Part shown: positions 8,685 through 16,620 of the stretch, in pieces | Layout: every line of letters begins with the position of its first letter | Numbering within the stretch: position 1 is the stretch's first letter | Translations under genes and position numbers: made by a program | DNA from: Kamptonema sp. UHCC 0994 | Lineage (GTDB): Bacteria > Cyanobacteriota > Cyanobacteriia > Cyanobacteriales > Microcoleaceae | Assembly (NCBI RefSeq): GCF_029167235.1 | Contig: NZ_JARFTR010000020.1 | Location: forward strand, 1 to 32,900 | Direction: 5' to 3' | Length of the DNA stretch: 32,900 nucleotides | Notes under the pieces: model-generated | What the model was told of the DNA's origin: nothing | The model's input: the letters and a program-made list of their open reading frames with translations, nothing else | Database searches by the model: none

Positions 8685-10169
8685 ATGACCACTGCTGCAC
8701 CAGTTAAAACTCAATACGAAGCCATTATCGGTCTGGAAACCCACTGCCAACTCAGTACCAAAACTAAGATTTTCTCCAGTTCCTCTACAGAATTTGGTGG
8801 TGTCCCGAATTCCAATATAGATCCGATTTGTATGGGAATGCCGGGAGTGTTGCCGGTACTGAATCAGAAGGTGCTGGAGTATGCTGTGAAGGCAGGTCTG
8901 GCGCTAAAGTGTCAGATTGCACCCTATAGCAAGTTTGACCGTAAACAATATTTTTATCCAGATTTACCCAAAAATTATCAAATTTCTCAGTTCGATTTGC
9001 CGATCGCGACTAATGGTTGGCTGGAAATTGAGGTGATTGACGATGGGGGTAACTCTACACGGAAAAAAATTGGGATTACCCGCCTGCACATGGAGGAGGA
9101 TGCAGGAAAATTGGTTCATGGGGGTAGCGATCGCCTCTCTGGTTCGACTTATTCGATGGTAGACTACAACCGCGCTGGGATTCCGTTAATCGAAATTGTC
9201 TCTGAACCGGACTTGCGATCGGGTGCGGAAGCTGCGGAGTACGCCCAAGAATTGCGCCGCATTGTTCGCTATCTCGGCGTTAGCGACGGTAATATGCAGG
9301 AGGGTTCGCTACGCTGCGACGTGAATATTTCCGTGCGTCCCTTTGGTAGAAAGGAGTTCGGCACTAAAGTCGAGATTAAAAATATGAACTCCTTTAATGC
9401 TATCCACCGAGCGATCGACTTTGAAATTGAACGGCAAATTCAAGCTTTGGAAAATGGCGATCGCATTTTCCAAGAAACCCGGCTCTGGGAAGAAGGCAAG
9501 CAGTGTACTGTAAGTATGCGACTCAAAGAAGGTTCCAGCGATTACCGCTACTTCCCGGAACCTGATATCCCCCCCATTGAGGTATCCCCTGAACAGTTGG
9601 AACGCTGGGAAGCGGAACTCCCAGAATTACCCGCTTCTAAACGCGATCGCTACGAAAATAAAATCGGTCTTTCAGCCTATGATGCGCGGGTGTTGACGGA
9701 TGATAGATCGGTGGCTGAGTATTTTGAAGCCGCGATCGCAGCGGGTGCTAATCCCAAGCAAACCGCTAACTGGGTAATGGGAGACATCACCGCCTACCTG
9801 AAAAATGAAAAGCTCAACATTACCCAGTTACCCCTCAAACCCTACGGTTTAGCAGAACTGATTTCTTTGATTGATGCTGGCACGATCAGCGGCAAAATAG
9901 CTAAGGATTTGTTACCCAAGTTATTGTCCGAGGGTGGTTCTCCAAAACAGGCGATCGAGACGGCCGGCGTTACCCAAATCTCAGACTCCACAACTCTGGA
10001 AGTTATTATTGATCAGGTAATAGCTGGGAACCCCAAGGAACTAGAACAGTACCGCAGTGGCAAAACCAAGCTCTTGGGCTTTTTTGTCGGCCAGGTAATG
10101 AAGAAAACAGAGGGGCGTGCCGATCCAAAGCTTACGAATCAATTGTTGAACAAAAAGCTCAACGTTTAG
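8685..10169 (+). CDS. gatB: Aspartyl/glutamyl-tRNA amidotransferase subunit B
   Basis: GatB is the kinase/transamidase subunit of GatCAB, which converts Glu-tRNA(Gln) (and Asp-tRNA(Asn)) to the amidated form. Cyanobacteria use it because they lack glutaminyl-tRNA synthetase. The 494 residues match the usual length. Seen: the N-terminal IGLETHCQL motif (15-23), the GatB family signature [12 protein letters not shown] (about 159-170), the catalytic cradle, and the C-terminal helical YqeY-like tRNA-binding domain (about 345-494, ending [13 protein letters not shown]). The start ATG at 8685 gives the usual short lead before [10 protein letters not shown]. gatA and gatC are not adjacent. It stands alone on the plus strand with HIP1 octamers in the reading frame, as expected for a native gene. 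Confidence 0.98.
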   Translation: MTTAAPVKTQYEAIIGLETHCQLSTKTKIFSSSSTEFGGVPNSNIDPICMGMPGVLPVLNQKVLEYAVKAGLALKCQIAPYSKFDRKQYFYPDLPKNYQISQFDLPIATNGWLEIEVIDDGGNSTRKKIGITRLHMEEDAGKLVHGGSDRLSGSTYSMVDYNRAGIPLIEIVSEPDLRSGAEAAEYAQELRRIVRYLGVSDGNMQEGSLRCDVNISVRPFGRKEFGTKVEIKNMNSFNAIHRAIDFEIERQIQALENGDRIFQETRLWEEGKQCTVSMRLKEGSSDYRYFPEPDIPPIEVSPEQLERWEAELPELPASKRDRYENKIGLSAYDARVLTDDRSVAEYFEAAIAAGANPKQTANWVMGDITAYLKNEKLNITQLPLKPYGLAELISLIDAGTISGKIAKDLLPKLLSEGGSPKQAIETAGVTQISDSTTLEVIIDQVIAGNPKELEQYRSGKTKLLGFFVGQVMKKTEGRADPKLTNQLLNKKLNV

Positions 10170-10232
10170 GTGGATAGCAGGGAGGAGAGTAGAGGAGATG
10201 CGCGAGGTAATTTCATGTCCGGTTAAACACTC

Positions 10233-10483
10233 GTCATTGCGAGCCAAGCGAAGCAATCGCAAGGCATTGAGATTGCTTCGGGCAAGATCCAGCTTGCTTC
10301 GTTCCTCGCAACGCTTCGCGCCTCAGATTGCTTCGGGCTTGCTTCGTACCTCAGATTGCTTCGGGCTTGCTTCGTACCCTCGCAACTGCGCTTCGCTTGG
10401 CTCGCAACTGCGCTTCGCTTGACGCGCTTCGCTTGGCTCGCAACTGCGCTTCGCTTGACGCGCTTCGCTTCGCTCGCAATGAC
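10233..10483. repeat. GTCATTGCGAGC-ended element with internal tandem expansion
   Basis: The element begins GTCATTGCGAGC and ends with the inverse GCTCGCAATGAC. Inside are two exact 28-bp units (10322-10349 and 10350-10377, each starting CTCAGATTGC). Then come units starting CTCGCAACTGCGCTTCGC of 22, 36 and 36 bp (10379, 10401, 10437). A shorter relative lies at 14063-14255. No transposase is encoded, so it resembles a miniature non-autonomous element that has grown by slippage. Confidence 0.85.
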
Positions 10484-10526
10484 AGATCGCAAGTAATTTG
10501 CCAGAAAATTAAGGTAAATTATCCAT

Positions 10527-10553
10527 CTCCCCCGCTCCCCCGCTCCCCCGCTC
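10527..10553. repeat. Short tandem repeat (CCCCCGCT)n
   Basis: About three copies of an octamer of the type CCCCCGCT run head to tail. Such short tandem repeats are common in filamentous cyanobacterial intergenic DNA. Confidence 0.85.
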
Positions 10554-10666
10554 CTCACACTAACATCACAATCGAGGAGGGTTTGTTTACACAAACTTTA
10601 AATAAGGGGTGTCACCCCACATTGCCACAGTGATATATTATGTTAATTAGATGCACCCTGATGGCA

Positions 10667-10700
10667 GGGAGAGTCGCTAAGGTGACTCTCTCTTTTTTTT
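10667..10700 (+). terminator. Rho-independent terminator
   Basis: GAGAGTC (10669-10675) pairs with GACTCTC (10684-10690) around an 8-base loop, followed by TC and eight consecutive T residues (10693-10700). This is a textbook plus-strand terminator. It is about 500 bp after gatB and 165 bp before the glycosyltransferase gene, so it may end a long gatB tail or a separate small RNA. Confidence 0.8.
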
Positions 10701-10761
10701 GGATATTTGAAGGCGGCACTCACCATTAATTACCTGCCACCATAGATTCTATTCCCTTCTT

Positions 10762-10799
10762 CCCTAGCCCCTAGCCCCTAGCCCCTAGCCCCTAGTCCC
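10762..10799. repeat. Heptameric tandem repeat (CCCCTAG)n
   Basis: About five units of CCCCTAG occur in a row, the last reading TCCCT. It is telomere-like in look only. In cyanobacteria this is a typical short tandemly repeated intergenic sequence. Confidence 0.9.
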
Positions 10800-10865
10800 T
10801 ATATACATCGTGCGAGCGCCCCATAACAGCTAAGGGAGTTAAAATAGCAAAAAACTCTCATAGCG

Positions 10866-11957
10866 ATGAAAATTACCTTTGTTCTTCCTATTGTTAGTCT
10901 TACCGGAGGCAGCCGCGTAGTAGCAATTTATGCCAAACTGCTCAAAAAGCGAGGGCATGAAGTATTCATCATTTCCATGCCCAAACAACAGCCAACTTTT
11001 AGGCAAAAAGTCCGGTCATGGTTACGGGGAGAGGGTTGGCCTTCTTCAAGCGATCGCACACCCTCCCACTTCGACAACCTAGGCGTTGAATACCAAGTTG
11101 CCGATCGCAATGGCCCCGTCACCGATGCCGACTTACCCGACGCTGACGTAGTTATCGCCACTTGGTGGGAAACCGCCGAATGGGTGGCAAAATTGTCTGC
11201 CTCAAAAGGGGCAAAAGCTTATTACCTCCAGCATTACGAAGTTTTTGACTACCTGCCCAAAGAAAGAGTAGAAGCAACTTGGTTGCTACCTCTGCACAAA
11301 ATCCTTGTCGCCCAGTGGTTAGTAGATATAGCTGAGACTAAATACGGCGACAGTAACGTTTCTCTCGTACCTCCCAGCGTCGATACTCAGCAGTTTTACG
11401 CCCCGCCTCGCGATAAACAGCCTATTGCCACAGTCGGAATCATGTATTCAACCGTAAATTGGAAAGGATGCGACCTGGGGTTAAAAGCTTTCTCCCTAGC
11501 TGCTAAGAAAATCCCCAATTTACGCTTAGTTACCTTTGGTAACGGCCACCTATCTCCAGATTTACCTTTACCCCCCGGTACTGAGTACGAACCTCATCCT
11601 TCTCAAAGTCAGCTCAAAGAATTTTATGCTAAATGCGATGCTTGGCTGTTTGCTAGCCGTTCCGAAGGTTACGGACTACCGATTTTAGAAGCAATGGCGT
11701 GTCGCACGCCTGTTATTGGCACTCCAGCGGGTGCTGCTCCCGAACTTTTGGAAGGCGGCTGCGGCATACTGGTAAAACCGGAAGATCCAGAAGATATGGC
11801 CAAAGCGATAGAACAGATGTGCCAGTTGTCTGAGACGGAATGGCAAACAATGTCTGATGCTGCCTACGCCAAGGTGACAGGATATACCTGGGAAGATGCG
11901 ACGGATCTATTTGAGGCTGCACTTCACACAGCAATTGAGCGATCGCATATTAGTTAA
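10866..11957 (+). CDS. Family 4 glycosyltransferase
   Basis: The 363-residue GT-B enzyme probably transfers a sugar from a nucleotide-sugar donor with retention. Seen: an N-terminal Rossmann-like half with LPIVSLTGGSRVVAIYAKLL (glycine-rich acceptor-side loop at 11-20), and a C-terminal donor-binding half with SEGYGLPILEAMA (266-278), the EX7E motif of family 4 (E267 and E275), then PVIGTPAGAAPELL. There is no membrane helix, so it is cytosolic or peripheral. Acceptor and sugar cannot be read from the sequence. It is followed 160 bp later by an O-antigen ligase/polymerase-like membrane protein on the same strand, so both may act in surface polysaccharide synthesis. No clear Shine-Dalgarno precedes the ATG. 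Its TAA stop is the start of a GTTAAC repeat run. Confidence 0.95.
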   Translation: MKITFVLPIVSLTGGSRVVAIYAKLLKKRGHEVFIISMPKQQPTFRQKVRSWLRGEGWPSSSDRTPSHFDNLGVEYQVADRNGPVTDADLPDADVVIATWWETAEWVAKLSASKGAKAYYLQHYEVFDYLPKERVEATWLLPLHKILVAQWLVDIAETKYGDSNVSLVPPSVDTQQFYAPPRDKQPIATVGIMYSTVNWKGCDLGLKAFSLAAKKIPNLRLVTFGNGHLSPDLPLPPGTEYEPHPSQSQLKEFYAKCDAWLFASRSEGYGLPILEAMACRTPVIGTPAGAAPELLEGGCGILVKPEDPEDMAKAIEQMCQLSETEWQTMSDAAYAKVTGYTWEDATDLFEAALHTAIERSHIS

Positions 11958-11979
11958 CAGTTAACCGTTAACCGTTAAG
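11953..11979. repeat. GTTAACC short tandem repeat
   Basis: Four units of the type GTTAACC/GTTAACA run from inside the glycosyltransferase stop codon outward. The same hexamer family flanks the palindromic element near 16621-16706. Confidence 0.85.
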
Positions 11980-11987
11980 ATTTACAG

Positions 11988-12073
11988 GGCTTACGCAAAA
12001 TATCCGTAACGCCGCCATCTTGGCGGTCAAGTCACCGCCAAGATGGCGGCGTTACGTAAGTAATGCCTAAGTC
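11988..12073. repeat. 86-bp palindromic MITE-like element, copy 2
   Basis: The perfect core arms (12006-12027 and 12034-12055) start GTAACGCCGCC and end GGCGGCGTTAC. The outer ends GGCTTACGCA (11988-11997) and TGCCTAAGTC (12064-12073) form an imperfect terminal inverted repeat. Copy 4 has the same total length and the same layout. Confidence 0.85.
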
Positions 12074-12117
12074 TTATAACAATTAACAATCAACAATTAA
12101 TAATTAACAATTAGCAA

Positions 12118-13497
12118 ATGGCTTCCTTAATCAGTCTGACATTGTACGGATGGATTCTAGTCACCCTATACTTATTTGTGCGGTATCCGCCACAACGAGC
12201 GCTAGTTATTAGTTTCATCGCCTCAACCCTATTTTTGCCGCAAGCAGCAATTAAACTACCAGCAATCGGTAGTTACGGTAAAGCAACAGCAGCTTGTTTT
12301 GGCTGTCTACTAGCTACTATAATTTTCCAGCCCGCCCGCCTTAGTTCCTTTAAACCGGGCTGGCTTGACATACCAATGTTAATTTGGTGCTTATGTCCAA
12401 TTCCTTCACAAATAACTAATAACCTCAGCCCATTTTCTCCTACTATCGGACAATGTTTACAATGGGGATTGCCCTATTTCTTAGCTAGAATTTACCTCAA
12501 TAATTTAGCAGGAGTTCGGGAGCTCGCGATGGGCATTTTCTATGGCGGATTAGTCTACGCTCCTTTCTGCCTCTACGAATCCCGCATGAGTCCGCAGTTG
12601 CACCGCATAGTTTACGGTTTTACTCCCCGCTTGGATTTTGGGCAAGCAATTCGTTTAGGGGGATATAGACCTACAGTATTTATGGAGCACGGTTTAGCAG
12701 TAGGTATGTGGATGATGGCAGCGGCGCTGATGGGAATTTGGCTGTGGAAAACAAAAATTGTGAAAAAAGTCTGGGGATTTCCGGCTAACCAGGTAGTAGC
12801 AATATTGACAGTTACTTTTATATTATGTCGCTCCACAGGAGCATATATTTATTTAGCAATTGGAGTAGTTATCTTATTAGTTGGTAAACAGTTTCGGAAT
12901 GGATTGCTTCTATTTTTGCTGATTGCGGGAATCTCTAGTTACATATATGTGAGTGCTAGCGGAACTCTTTACACTAATCCTTATGTTATTAACTTTGTCA
13001 ACACTTCCACTGACCCACAAGACCGCAGCCAATCCCTAGCTTTTAGAATTGAAAATGAGGAAATTCTGTCACATAAAGCACGCGGGCGAATCATGTTTGG
13101 TTGGGGTGATTCTGGAGCAAATCACGTAACTGATGAATGGGGTAAAACTATTACAGTTACAGATAGTTTGTGGATTATTGCTTATGGTGTTAATGGTGCG
13201 GTCGGGCTGATTAGTTTTACGGCAATATTCTTATTGCCACCTTTGGCCTGTGTTTGGTTGCGCTATCCGGCTAGTACCTGGGGAAATCCAAAAGTAGCGC
13301 CTGTGGTGGGGATAGCTGTAGTTTTAGCTTGCTATATGCTGGACTCTTCCCTGAATGCTTTTCCTAATCCGGTATTCATACTCGGTAGTGGGGCAATTTC
13401 AGGGTTAATGCTAAATCCGCCAGAATCAATTAAGGTTAAAAAAACGCCATCCCTTGTATCTAAGCCATCGCCAACATCACGAAGATTTGCTAGATAG
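12118..13497 (+). CDS. O-antigen ligase/polymerase-like membrane protein
   Basis: The 459-residue product has about ten to twelve hydrophobic segments, starting within the first 25 residues, so it is an inner-membrane protein. Two features point to the Wzy/WaaL/ExoQ-like group: a cluster of helices ending in a long loop, and a conserved stretch LAFRIENEEILSHKA followed by RIMFGWG (about 307-330) after a CRSTGAYIYLAIG helix (237-249). These proteins polymerise or ligate polyprenyl-linked glycans on the periplasmic side. The C-terminal 30 residues are basic and cytoplasmic in appearance. It follows the family 4 glycosyltransferase with a palindromic element between. The start ATG is preceded by AT-rich AACAATTA repeats, not a Shine-Dalgarno. 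The family is fairly likely. Ligase and polymerase cannot be separated by reading. Confidence 0.8.
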   Translation: MASLISLTLYGWILVTLYLFVRYPPQRALVISFIASTLFLPQAAIKLPAIGSYGKATAACFGCLLATIIFQPARLSSFKPGWLDIPMLIWCLCPIPSQITNNLSPFSPTIGQCLQWGLPYFLARIYLNNLAGVRELAMGIFYGGLVYAPFCLYESRMSPQLHRIVYGFTPRLDFGQAIRLGGYRPTVFMEHGLAVGMWMMAAALMGIWLWKTKIVKKVWGFPANQVVAILTVTFILCRSTGAYIYLAIGVVILLVGKQFRNGLLLFLLIAGISSYIYVSASGTLYTNPYVINFVNTSTDPQDRSQSLAFRIENEEILSHKARGRIMFGWGDSGANHVTDEWGKTITVTDSLWIIAYGVNGAVGLISFTAIFLLPPLACVWLRYPASTWGNPKVAPVVGIAVVLACYMLDSSLNAFPNPVFILGSGAISGLMLNPPESIKVKKTPSLVSKPSPTSRRFAR

Positions 13498-13519
13498 GGT
13501 TTTAGACAATTTGAAGTTT

Positions 13520-13578
13520 GTAACGCCGCCGTCCCGGCGGTATCTTGATATTTTCATCACCAAGATGGGGGTGTTGCG
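13520..13578. repeat. Degenerate palindromic repeat, copy 3
   Basis: The left arm (13520-13541) is a good match to the family (GTAACGCCGCC then GGCGGT). The right arm, CACCAAGATGGGGGTGTTGC, has lost about three bases and carries several changes. It lies between the membrane protein and the SUI1 gene and looks like an old, decaying copy. Confidence 0.7.
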
Positions 13579-13670
13579 ATCGCAACCCGGCCATAACCAG
13601 CTACAAATATAAATAGTGGTTCTGGTACGCTCAAACCAGTGCTTACAGTCCCAACTCCCTAGTTCTCCTT

Positions 13671-14039
13671 ATGACGACATCCAAACGCAACTCCTCCGAT
13701 GCTAAGGCTTCTACAGGGAAGCGAGTTGTTTACTCCGAATTCGGCAACTTTGATAACTCAGCCGCAGTAGAACGAGCATTGCCAGAAGTCCCGCCGCCTC
13801 AGCAAAATATTAGAGTACAGGCTTCCCGTAAGGGTCGCAAGGGTAAAACTGTCACTGTCATCACTGGGTTTCAGGCCAAACCCGAAACTCTAGCAGCATT
13901 GCTGAAGCAGCTTAAAACCCAATGCGGTGCAGGAGGTACTGTCAAGGATAGCGAGATTGAGATTCAAGGCGACCACACCCAAAAGCTTCTTGAGGTTCTG
14001 ACGAAATTGGGGTATAAAGCTAAAATCAGTGGTGGTTAA
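13671..14039 (+). CDS. SUI1/eIF1-like translation initiation factor
   Basis: The 122-residue protein carries a SUI1/eIF1 (YciH-type) domain over about residues 50-120. Recognised segments are GRKGKTVTVITGF (strand and basic loop), LAALLKQLKTQCGAGGTVKD (the conserved core) and IEIQGDHTQKLLEVLTKLGYKAK. eIF1 family proteins bind the small ribosomal subunit and influence start-codon fidelity. In bacteria the role is not essential and not well defined. The N-terminal 45 residues are basic and variable, as in other cyanobacterial members. It is a single plus-strand gene between a decaying palindrome and a mobile-like repeat. Confidence 0.95.
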   Translation: MTTSKRNSSDAKASTGKRVVYSEFGNFDNSAAVERALPEVPPPQQNIRVQASRKGRKGKTVTVITGFQAKPETLAALLKQLKTQCGAGGTVKDSEIEIQGDHTQKLLEVLTKLGYKAKISGG

Positions 14040-14062
14040 TTGTTATTTGTTAGTTGTTGGTG

Positions 14063-14255
14063 GTTAGTTGTTCGTTGTCATTGCGAGCTCCGCGAAGCAA
14101 TCGCAAGGTATCCAAGTCACAGCTATATGTATTTATGTTATTCTTAGCTAATAGAAGCAAAATCGCCATCGCCAAGTTAACCTTTAGTAATCCCGAAGCT
14201 ATCTCAGTCTATTGCGATTGCTTCGCTTAGCTCGCAATGACAACGAACAACTAAC
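14063..14255. repeat. GTCATTGCGAGC-family element with 26-bp inverted ends
   Basis: The left end 14063-14088 (GTTAGTTGTTCGTTGTC then ATTGCGAGC) is the exact reverse complement of the right end 14230-14255. The interior, about 140 bp, has no believable ORF and also carries inner inverted GAAGCAATCGCAA/TTGCGATTGCTTC. Both outer flanks continue into AACAACTA-type repeats. It resembles a non-autonomous miniature element placed between the SUI1 gene and recR. Confidence 0.85.
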
Positions 14256-14286
14256 AACTAACAACTAACAATTACCAATTACTAAA

Positions 14287-14880
14287 TTGTACACGCGACC
14301 TTTAGCCCGTTTAATAGAGCAATTGCAACGCTTACCCGGAATCGGCCCCAAAACCGCCCAACGCCTTGCTCTACATATTCTCAAGCGACCAGAGGAAGAA
14401 ATAGAAGCACTCGCTCAATCCCTAATTGATGCTAAAGAACAAGTAGGTTTCTGTGAGGTATGTTTTCATTTATCTGCTGACCCCGTATGTGAAATTTGCC
14501 GCAATCCCAACCGTGACAGCGATACTATTTGTGTAGTCACAGATTCCCGTGATGTAATTGCCATTGAAAAAACGCGGGAGTACATTGGTAAGTATCACGT
14601 TTTGGGCGGAGTTATCTCGCCGATGGATGGAATTGGCCCGGAACAGTTAAATATCGAACAGTTAGTGCGGCGCGTGAGTCACGATGACATTAAGGAAGTG
14701 ATTATTGCTATTAGTCCGAGTGTGGAAGGTGAAACTACCACGCTTTATGTAGGACGTTTAGTTAAGCCTTTTACGAAGGTAACGCGAATTGCCTTTGGTT
14801 TGCCAATGGGGGGAGATTTAGAATATGCTGATGAAGTGACTTTAGCGCGTGCTTTAGAAGGACGGCGACTGTTAGATTAG
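14287..14880 (+). CDS. recR: Recombination protein RecR
   Basis: RecR acts with RecF/RecO to load RecA on gapped DNA. The 197 residues match the family's usual length. Seen: helix-hairpin-helix [14 protein letters not shown] (15-28), a four-cysteine zinc finger (C56, C59, C68, C71), a Toprim domain (about 79-175; [24 protein letters not shown]) and the C-terminal [16 protein letters not shown] motif. The start is unusual. The frame opens only after a TAA at 14266-14268 and contains no ATG before [12 protein letters not shown], so TTG at 14287 is the best start. No Shine-Dalgarno is seen. The inverted-repeat element at 14063-14255 ends about 30 bp upstream and may have replaced the original leader. 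It converges on the Uma2 gene, whose stop is 18 bp away. Confidence 0.97.
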   Translation: MYTRPLARLIEQLQRLPGIGPKTAQRLALHILKRPEEEIEALAQSLIDAKEQVGFCEVCFHLSADPVCEICRNPNRDSDTICVVTDSRDVIAIEKTREYIGKYHVLGGVISPMDGIGPEQLNIEQLVRRVSHDDIKEVIIAISPSVEGETTTLYVGRLVKPFTKVTRIAFGLPMGGDLEYADEVTLARALEGRRLLD

Positions 14881-14898
14881 CTTAGGATTTATACTATT

Positions 14899-15462
14899 TT
14901 ATCCTAATAGCTCATCAACGGCAATACTAAAGCCTTGCAATACAATTTGAGTGGTAACTATTTTACCAGAATTGAAAATTATTTGCTGATTTTCTGTGAC
15001 TATAATAATCCATTTATTTTCAGGAAAAAGTAGCCAAACTTCCTCACCTCCTGACTGCAAATACTCGTAAGCTTTAGCTATGATATCTTCAGCAAAATCT
15101 GTAGGGGAGACAATTTCTGCACTTAAGGGGAAACTTTGAGGTAAAACAGCAGATTCGCCAAATTGAGTTAATAATTCCGGGGTAAGATAGGCGACATCAG
15201 GTTTACGGCCTTGTCGATTAGTGCGACAAGGGGGTTCGGTATAAACTTCTCCTCCTTGTCCGCTAGATTCTTTGTAATTTCGCCAGCAAGTACCTAATTT
15301 TGACTGGGCTAGACTATGTTTGAGTGTCATACCGTTTTTCTCCACTAATTCCCCATTTACCCATTCTGTGTTGTCAGGTGGGTTTTGCATCCATTGTTCT
15401 ATGGAAATGTGGGGGTTTTCACTGATTTTAACCTCTTTTGATTCAATTATTGCTGTCACCAT
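14899..15462 (-). CDS. Uma2-family restriction-endonuclease-like protein
   Basis: This belongs to the Uma2 (DUF820) family, a PD-(D/E)XK-fold group strongly expanded in cyanobacteria. The biological role is not established. In the 187-residue form the likely catalytic residues are D89 (RKPDVAYL), E116 (SAEIVSP) and K130 (IAKAYEYL), all present. The opening IEQWMQNPPDNTEWVNGELVE is also typical. I chose the ATG at 15462 because GGAGGAT lies 8 bases upstream. An earlier in-frame ATG at 15489 would add nine residues but lacks a ribosome site and would contain this one. Family members are frequently gained and lost, so it may be a recent arrival, though base use looks ordinary. The stop faces recR with an 18-bp gap. 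Confidence 0.92.
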   Translation of the reverse strand: MVTAIIESKEVKISENPHISIEQWMQNPPDNTEWVNGELVEKNGMTLKHSLAQSKLGTCWRNYKESSGQGGEVYTEPPCRTNRQGRKPDVAYLTPELLTQFGESAVLPQSFPLSAEIVSPTDFAEDIIAKAYEYLQSGGEEVWLLFPENKWIIIVTENQQIIFNSGKIVTTQIVLQGFSIAVDELLG

Positions 15463-15537
15463 TTCGGTTGATCCTCCTTTATTTCTCATTATAGCTTATA
15501 GGAATTAAACAAGTACCACAAAATAGAAGTTGATTTT

Positions 15538-15605
15538 AGGTACGTAGTTGCGCTTCAGCGCTCTAAACGTTGTATCAAAGAGCGCTGAAGCGCAACTACA
15601 TACCT
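15538..15605. repeat. Long perfect inverted repeat between Uma2 and PhzF genes
   Basis: The 21-bp arms 15544-15564 (GTAGTTGCGCTTCAGCGCTC then T) and 15579-15599 are exact reverse complements with a 14-base loop. Six more flanking bases per side pair with one mismatch. A T6 run follows on the plus strand (15605-15610), which looks terminator-like, but no plus-strand gene is upstream. It may be a repeat element or a processing/terminator site after the PhzF-like gene. Confidence 0.85.
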
Positions 15606-15631
15606 TTTTTAGAATGAGACAAGAAGTGAGT

Positions 15632-16516
15632 TTAAACAAATTCTCCCTTGGCTACCATTACGACTTTACCACCTACGGAAACTTCTATTTCTTCTGGATT
15701 TTTTTGCGATTTCAGCAGTAACAATGAAGGTCTGCCAATTTCATAACCTTGTTCAACTCGCACGTTTACAGATGTTTTGCCACTATATAAATATTCTACC
15801 AAATATCCGGCTAAACAACCATTGGCGCTACCTGTAGCGGGGTCTTCGGGAATCCCTAAAGAATCGGCAAATACTCGGACGCTTAAATCATTATCTTTGT
15901 TGTATGTTTCTGGGCAAAATATTAGGATTTCTTGGGCTTCAAGATTTTTAACTAACTCAAAGTATTTGTCTAAGTTGACTTTGGCTTTTTTGAGGGAAGA
16001 GTGAGTTTTTAATGGTACAATGATGAAAGGAACTCCTGTAGAAACTTCTTGAATTGGATATGTCAAGTCTATTTCATCTACTTCTATGTTTAAGACTGAG
16101 GCGATGATTTCTGGGTCAAATTTTTGATGAAAGGTTGGTGGTTTTTGCCGCATCCATAAAATATCTGGGGTTTTGTCAAGGTAATTAAATGTAACTGGAA
16201 TTTGACCTACTTTCAGATTCAAATTAACTTGTTCAACTTGGCTTTTGATGATTTCTTGTTGGATGATGTAAGCTGTTCCTAATGTAGGATGTCCTGCAAA
16301 TGGTAATTCTTTTTTAGGTGTGAATATTCGCACGTCATAGCCACTATTTTTCATCTCATTTGAGAGGATAAAGGTAGTTTCTGAGTAATTGATTTCTCTG
16401 GCTATTTGTAGCATTTCGGTGTCAGATAATTCTGCTACGCCGTCACCGGTAAATACAGCTAACTGATTACCAGCATATTTTGATTCAGCAAAGACATCAA
16501 CGATGTAAAATTTCAT
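15632..16516 (-). CDS. PhzF-family isomerase-like protein
   Basis: The 294-residue protein has the diaminopimelate-epimerase-like fold of the PhzF family. Seen: the N-terminal IVDVFAESKYAGNQLAVF, the catalytic glutamate E46 in NYSETTF, the FAGHPTLGTA loop (73-81, H76), and the second-half signature EDPATGSANGCLAGY (224-238). The fold's two active-site halves are therefore complete. Classical PhzF isomerises trans-2,3-dihydro-3-hydroxyanthranilate in phenazine synthesis. No other phenazine gene is here, so the substrate is unknown and the name should not imply phenazine production. The next gene upstream, trpE, also handles chorismate-derived compounds, but 245 bp of repeat sequence separates them and I would not infer an operon. 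Confidence 0.95.
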   Translation of the reverse strand: MKFYIVDVFAESKYAGNQLAVFTGDGVAELSDTEMLQIAREINYSETTFILSNEMKNSGYDVRIFTPKKELPFAGHPTLGTAYIIQQEIIKSQVEQVNLNLKVGQIPVTFNYLDKTPDILWMRQKPPTFHQKFDPEIIASVLNIEVDEIDLTYPIQEVSTGVPFIIVPLKTHSSLKKAKVNLDKYFELVKNLEAQEILIFCPETYNKDNDLSVRVFADSLGIPEDPATGSANGCLAGYLVEYLYSGKTSVNVRVEQGYEIGRPSLLLLKSQKNPEEIEVSVGGKVVMVAKGEFV

Positions 16517-16537
16517 GGTATTTGTTATTGGTTATTT

Positions 16538-16570
16538 GTTAACGGTTAACTGTTAACCGTTAACCGTTAG
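16538..16570. repeat. GTTAAC-type short tandem repeat, left of copy 4
   Basis: Five units of GTTAACNG type run in a row. A matching run lies at 16722-16760, so the palindromic element copy 4 sits between two arrays of the same repeat. Confidence 0.85.
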
Positions 16571-16620
16571 TGGTTAGTTATCAAACTCTGAAAGGGCGAA
16601 GCATTGGGGAAGAAAATCAG

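Larger units (their letters stand above)
10170..10865. other. Long repeat-rich intergenic region
   Basis: This 696-bp gap holds a GTCATTGCGAGC-bounded element (10233-10483), a CCCCCGCT octamer run (10527-10553), several hairpins and a Rho-independent terminator (10581-10700), and a CCCCTAG heptamer run (10762-10799). Open frames here on both strands consist of repeat sequence and are not believable genes. Confidence 0.8.

Noticed and set aside
10322-10472. Possible CRISPR array
   Set aside because: Units of 22, 28 and 36 bp lie head to tail with no unique spacers, and no cas genes are present.
10527-10575. CTCCTCACAC motif resembling the core of the cyanobacterial Yfr1 RNA
   Set aside because: It is the tail of a CCCCCGCT repeat, could pair with the nearby GAGGAG, and the terminator is more than 110 bases away, unlike the compact Yfr1 layout.
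10198-10594. Open frames of 70-125 codons on both strands after gatB
   Set aside because: They translate tandem repeat DNA into low-complexity Arg/Ala/Ser-rich sequence and have no homology features.
10762-10799. Telomere-like CCCCTAG repeat
   Set aside because: It is a short internal array typical of cyanobacterial intergenic DNA, with no sign of a replicon end.
15632-16516. Phenazine biosynthesis locus
   Set aside because: Only a PhzF-fold protein is present and no other phz gene. The family is broad and many members have unrelated substrates.
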